DNA from: Balneolales bacterium
GTDB taxonomy: Bacteria; Bacteroidota; Rhodothermia; Balneolales; Natronogracilivirgulaceae
DNA: 7,520 nucleotides
Assembly (NCBI GenBank): GCA_007131535.1
Contig: SLQI01000402.1
Span: 1-7,520, forward strand
Direction of reading: 5' to 3'
This document shows, piece after piece, positions 6,394 to 7,520 of the stretch. Positions within the stretch are counted from its first letter, which is position 1, and every line of letters begins with the position of its first letter. The notes beneath the pieces were generated by a model that worked only from the letters and a program-made list of their open reading frames with translations, was not told where the DNA came from and made no database searches. Position numbers and translations under genes: made by a program.

Positions 6394-6426
6394 TTAAACA
6401 GAAAAGGGGAGAATATTAATAGCCAG

Positions 6427-6448
6427 AAATCGCATGTGATTTTGCAAA
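6427..6448. repeat. Overlapping palindromes in flippase-unknown gene gap
   Basis: AAATC (6427-6431) and GATTT (6438-6442) flank a CATG-centred core, giving a 16-bp palindrome with one mismatched pair. It overlaps a perfect TTTGCAAA (6441-6448). Both lie in the 60-nt gap between the flippase stop and the next start. They could be a binding site or a weak processing hairpin; no T-run follows, so this is not an intrinsic terminator. Confidence 0.3.
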
Positions 6449-6453
6449 GACTT

Positions 6454-7520
6454 CTATTGGGTAACAAATTTTCGATTGTGGAATGCAATGACCCCGGCAC
6501 ACAGTACTCCGCCGGCGGCCACAACTACGAGGTCAGGTAAACCGGATTCGATCAGTAGATAAGATATAAAACCAAGTACAGGGAGGCTTACCAACAGCGG
6601 CCGGATTCGACCGGAGGGCATAAGTGCGGCCAGATTGATTTGCTCAGTTTTCGCTGTATACACACTAAGGGCAAGAACCGCGGCAAGATGAGCAATCAGG
6701 GTGGCAAGGGCAGGTCCCAAAATTCCCAGAAAAGGGATCAGCATCAGACTAAGCGGGATATTGACCATAACCTCGCCCACATTAAAAACCGCAATCACCC
6801 GGGTTTTGCCGGTTGCAAGCAGCAGCGTTTCCGCCAGAAATAATTTATAAAGGGTGGAAAGTGCGTATATCTGAAATACCGGGGCCGACTCAGCATATTG
6901 ATCAAACAGCACGACCATTATCGGCTCAGCCAGAAAAAAACAGGTCACGATAATCGGGGTGATGATCAGAAAAAGCCGGTTTGTGGCCGACCGGATCGCT
7001 TGCAGCACCGGTTGATAGTCGTTGTAAGCAAGTTGCCCGGCGTATTGGACAACAAAGGCTGAAGTAACCGAGGAGATAAAAGCAGGGACCAGCGGCAAGG
7101 TTTGAGCACCGACCACATAGATGGCATAGAGTTCTTCACTCTCAAAAAATGTGGCGACTATCAGCTTATCGATCTGTGTGATTCCGATCCCGGTGATGAA
7201 AATCAGCAGTACTCCGAACCCGTAGGAAAGGGATGACGGAATCTCTTCTCTGATTTTGCTGAACACCGGAGCGCCAGCCTGTTGATAAGCGAAAACCGTC
7301 AGAAACAGGGAGCGCAGAAGCGGTCCGGCTGTCATAATCTGAACTACGGTTTCCAGTGGCAGCCCCGCGTAAAAAGGAATGACTATTAACCCGGCCTCAA
7401 TAATGTTGTAGGTGAGATTGTACGCAAGCAGCCATTTCTTTCTGCCGGCCATCACAAATACGGGCTCGGCTAAACTGCTGTAGGTGGCAAACAGGATATA
7501 CAAGGCAAACCACTGCAACG
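6454..7520 (-). CDS. Polysaccharide flippase, Wzx/MATE-like (partial)
   Basis: The C-terminal 355 codons of a multispanning inner-membrane protein of the polysaccharide-biosynthesis/flippase family (MOP superfamily), which moves lipid-linked oligosaccharides or similar units across the membrane. The frame is open to the right edge; the first codon of an apparent start there (7518-7516) is TTG, inside the gene, so the N-terminus, probably 80-130 residues, is missing. About ten hydrophobic segments are visible, roughly at visible residues 4-20, 36-54, 60-78, 97-116, 134-155, 182-205, 214-235, 241-262, 264-286, 306-345. The family pattern ITQIDKLIVATFFESEELYA (112-131), with Asp in a membrane helix followed by the S/F-E-x-x-AxY stretch, is typical of Wzx and related exporters. 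The substrate cannot be told. It precedes the unknown GGFHR gene by 60 nt and may share its transcript. MurJ or a lantibiotic-type MATE transporter is less likely. Confidence 0.88.
   Translation of the reverse strand, partial: LQWFALYILFATYSSLAEPVFVMAGRKKWLLAYNLTYNIIEAGLIVIPFYAGLPLETVVQIMTAGPLLRSLFLTVFAYQQAGAPVFSKIREEIPSSLSYGFGVLLIFITGIGITQIDKLIVATFFESEELYAIYVVGAQTLPLVPAFISSVTSAFVVQYAGQLAYNDYQPVLQAIRSATNRLFLIITPIIVTCFFLAEPIMVVLFDQYAESAPVFQIYALSTLYKLFLAETLLLATGKTRVIAVFNVGEVMVNIPLSLMLIPFLGILGPALATLIAHLAAVLALSVYTAKTEQINLAALMPSGRIRPLLVSLPVLGFISYLLIESGLPDLVVVAAGGVLCAGVIAFHNRKFVTQ

Overview
All genes in this 7.5 kb window that I can support lie on the minus strand, so transcription runs from the right edge to the left edge. 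Gene order in that direction: a truncated multispanning polysaccharide flippase (Wzx-like), a 292-residue protein of unknown function with a ParB-like GGFHR motif, a ComF-family phosphoribosyltransferase, a RodZ-like helix-turn-helix membrane protein, NAD-dependent DNA ligase LigA, a stand-alone STAS (anti-anti-sigma type) protein, and the first 32 codons of a lysine-rich protein that runs off the left edge.

The organism looks like a moderate-GC Gram-negative bacterium of the Bacteroidota/Balneolota/Rhodothermota group. This is inference from three things: ribosome binding sites before most starts are poor or absent, the RodZ-like protein has a long acidic extracytoplasmic spacer of the kind seen in marine or salt-adapted bacteria, and the gene set is ordinary chromosomal housekeeping. 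There is no rRNA, no tRNA, no CRISPR and no transposase to fix the taxonomy.

Region by region: 1-98 is a gene start; 99-594 is about 500 nt of AT-rich noncoding DNA with several short repeats, including a perfect 10-10-10 inverted repeat just upstream of that gene; 595-3024 holds the STAS gene and ligA with a 78-nt gap; 3025-3346 is a noncoding ligA upstream region with two palindromes; 3347-5371 holds the RodZ-like gene and comF; 5515-7520 holds the unknown GGFHR protein and the flippase, which look like the edge of an envelope or exopolysaccharide locus.

Functionally the window joins an envelope/polysaccharide end (flippase, unknown protein, RodZ-like scaffold) to a DNA-metabolism end (ComF, LigA) and a signalling end (STAS). 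Gaps of 60-320 nt between genes do not suggest one tight operon; several short transcription units are more likely. I see no clearly new multi-gene system. The most novel item is the unknown GGFHR protein beside the flippase, followed by several near-perfect inverted repeats at gene starts.
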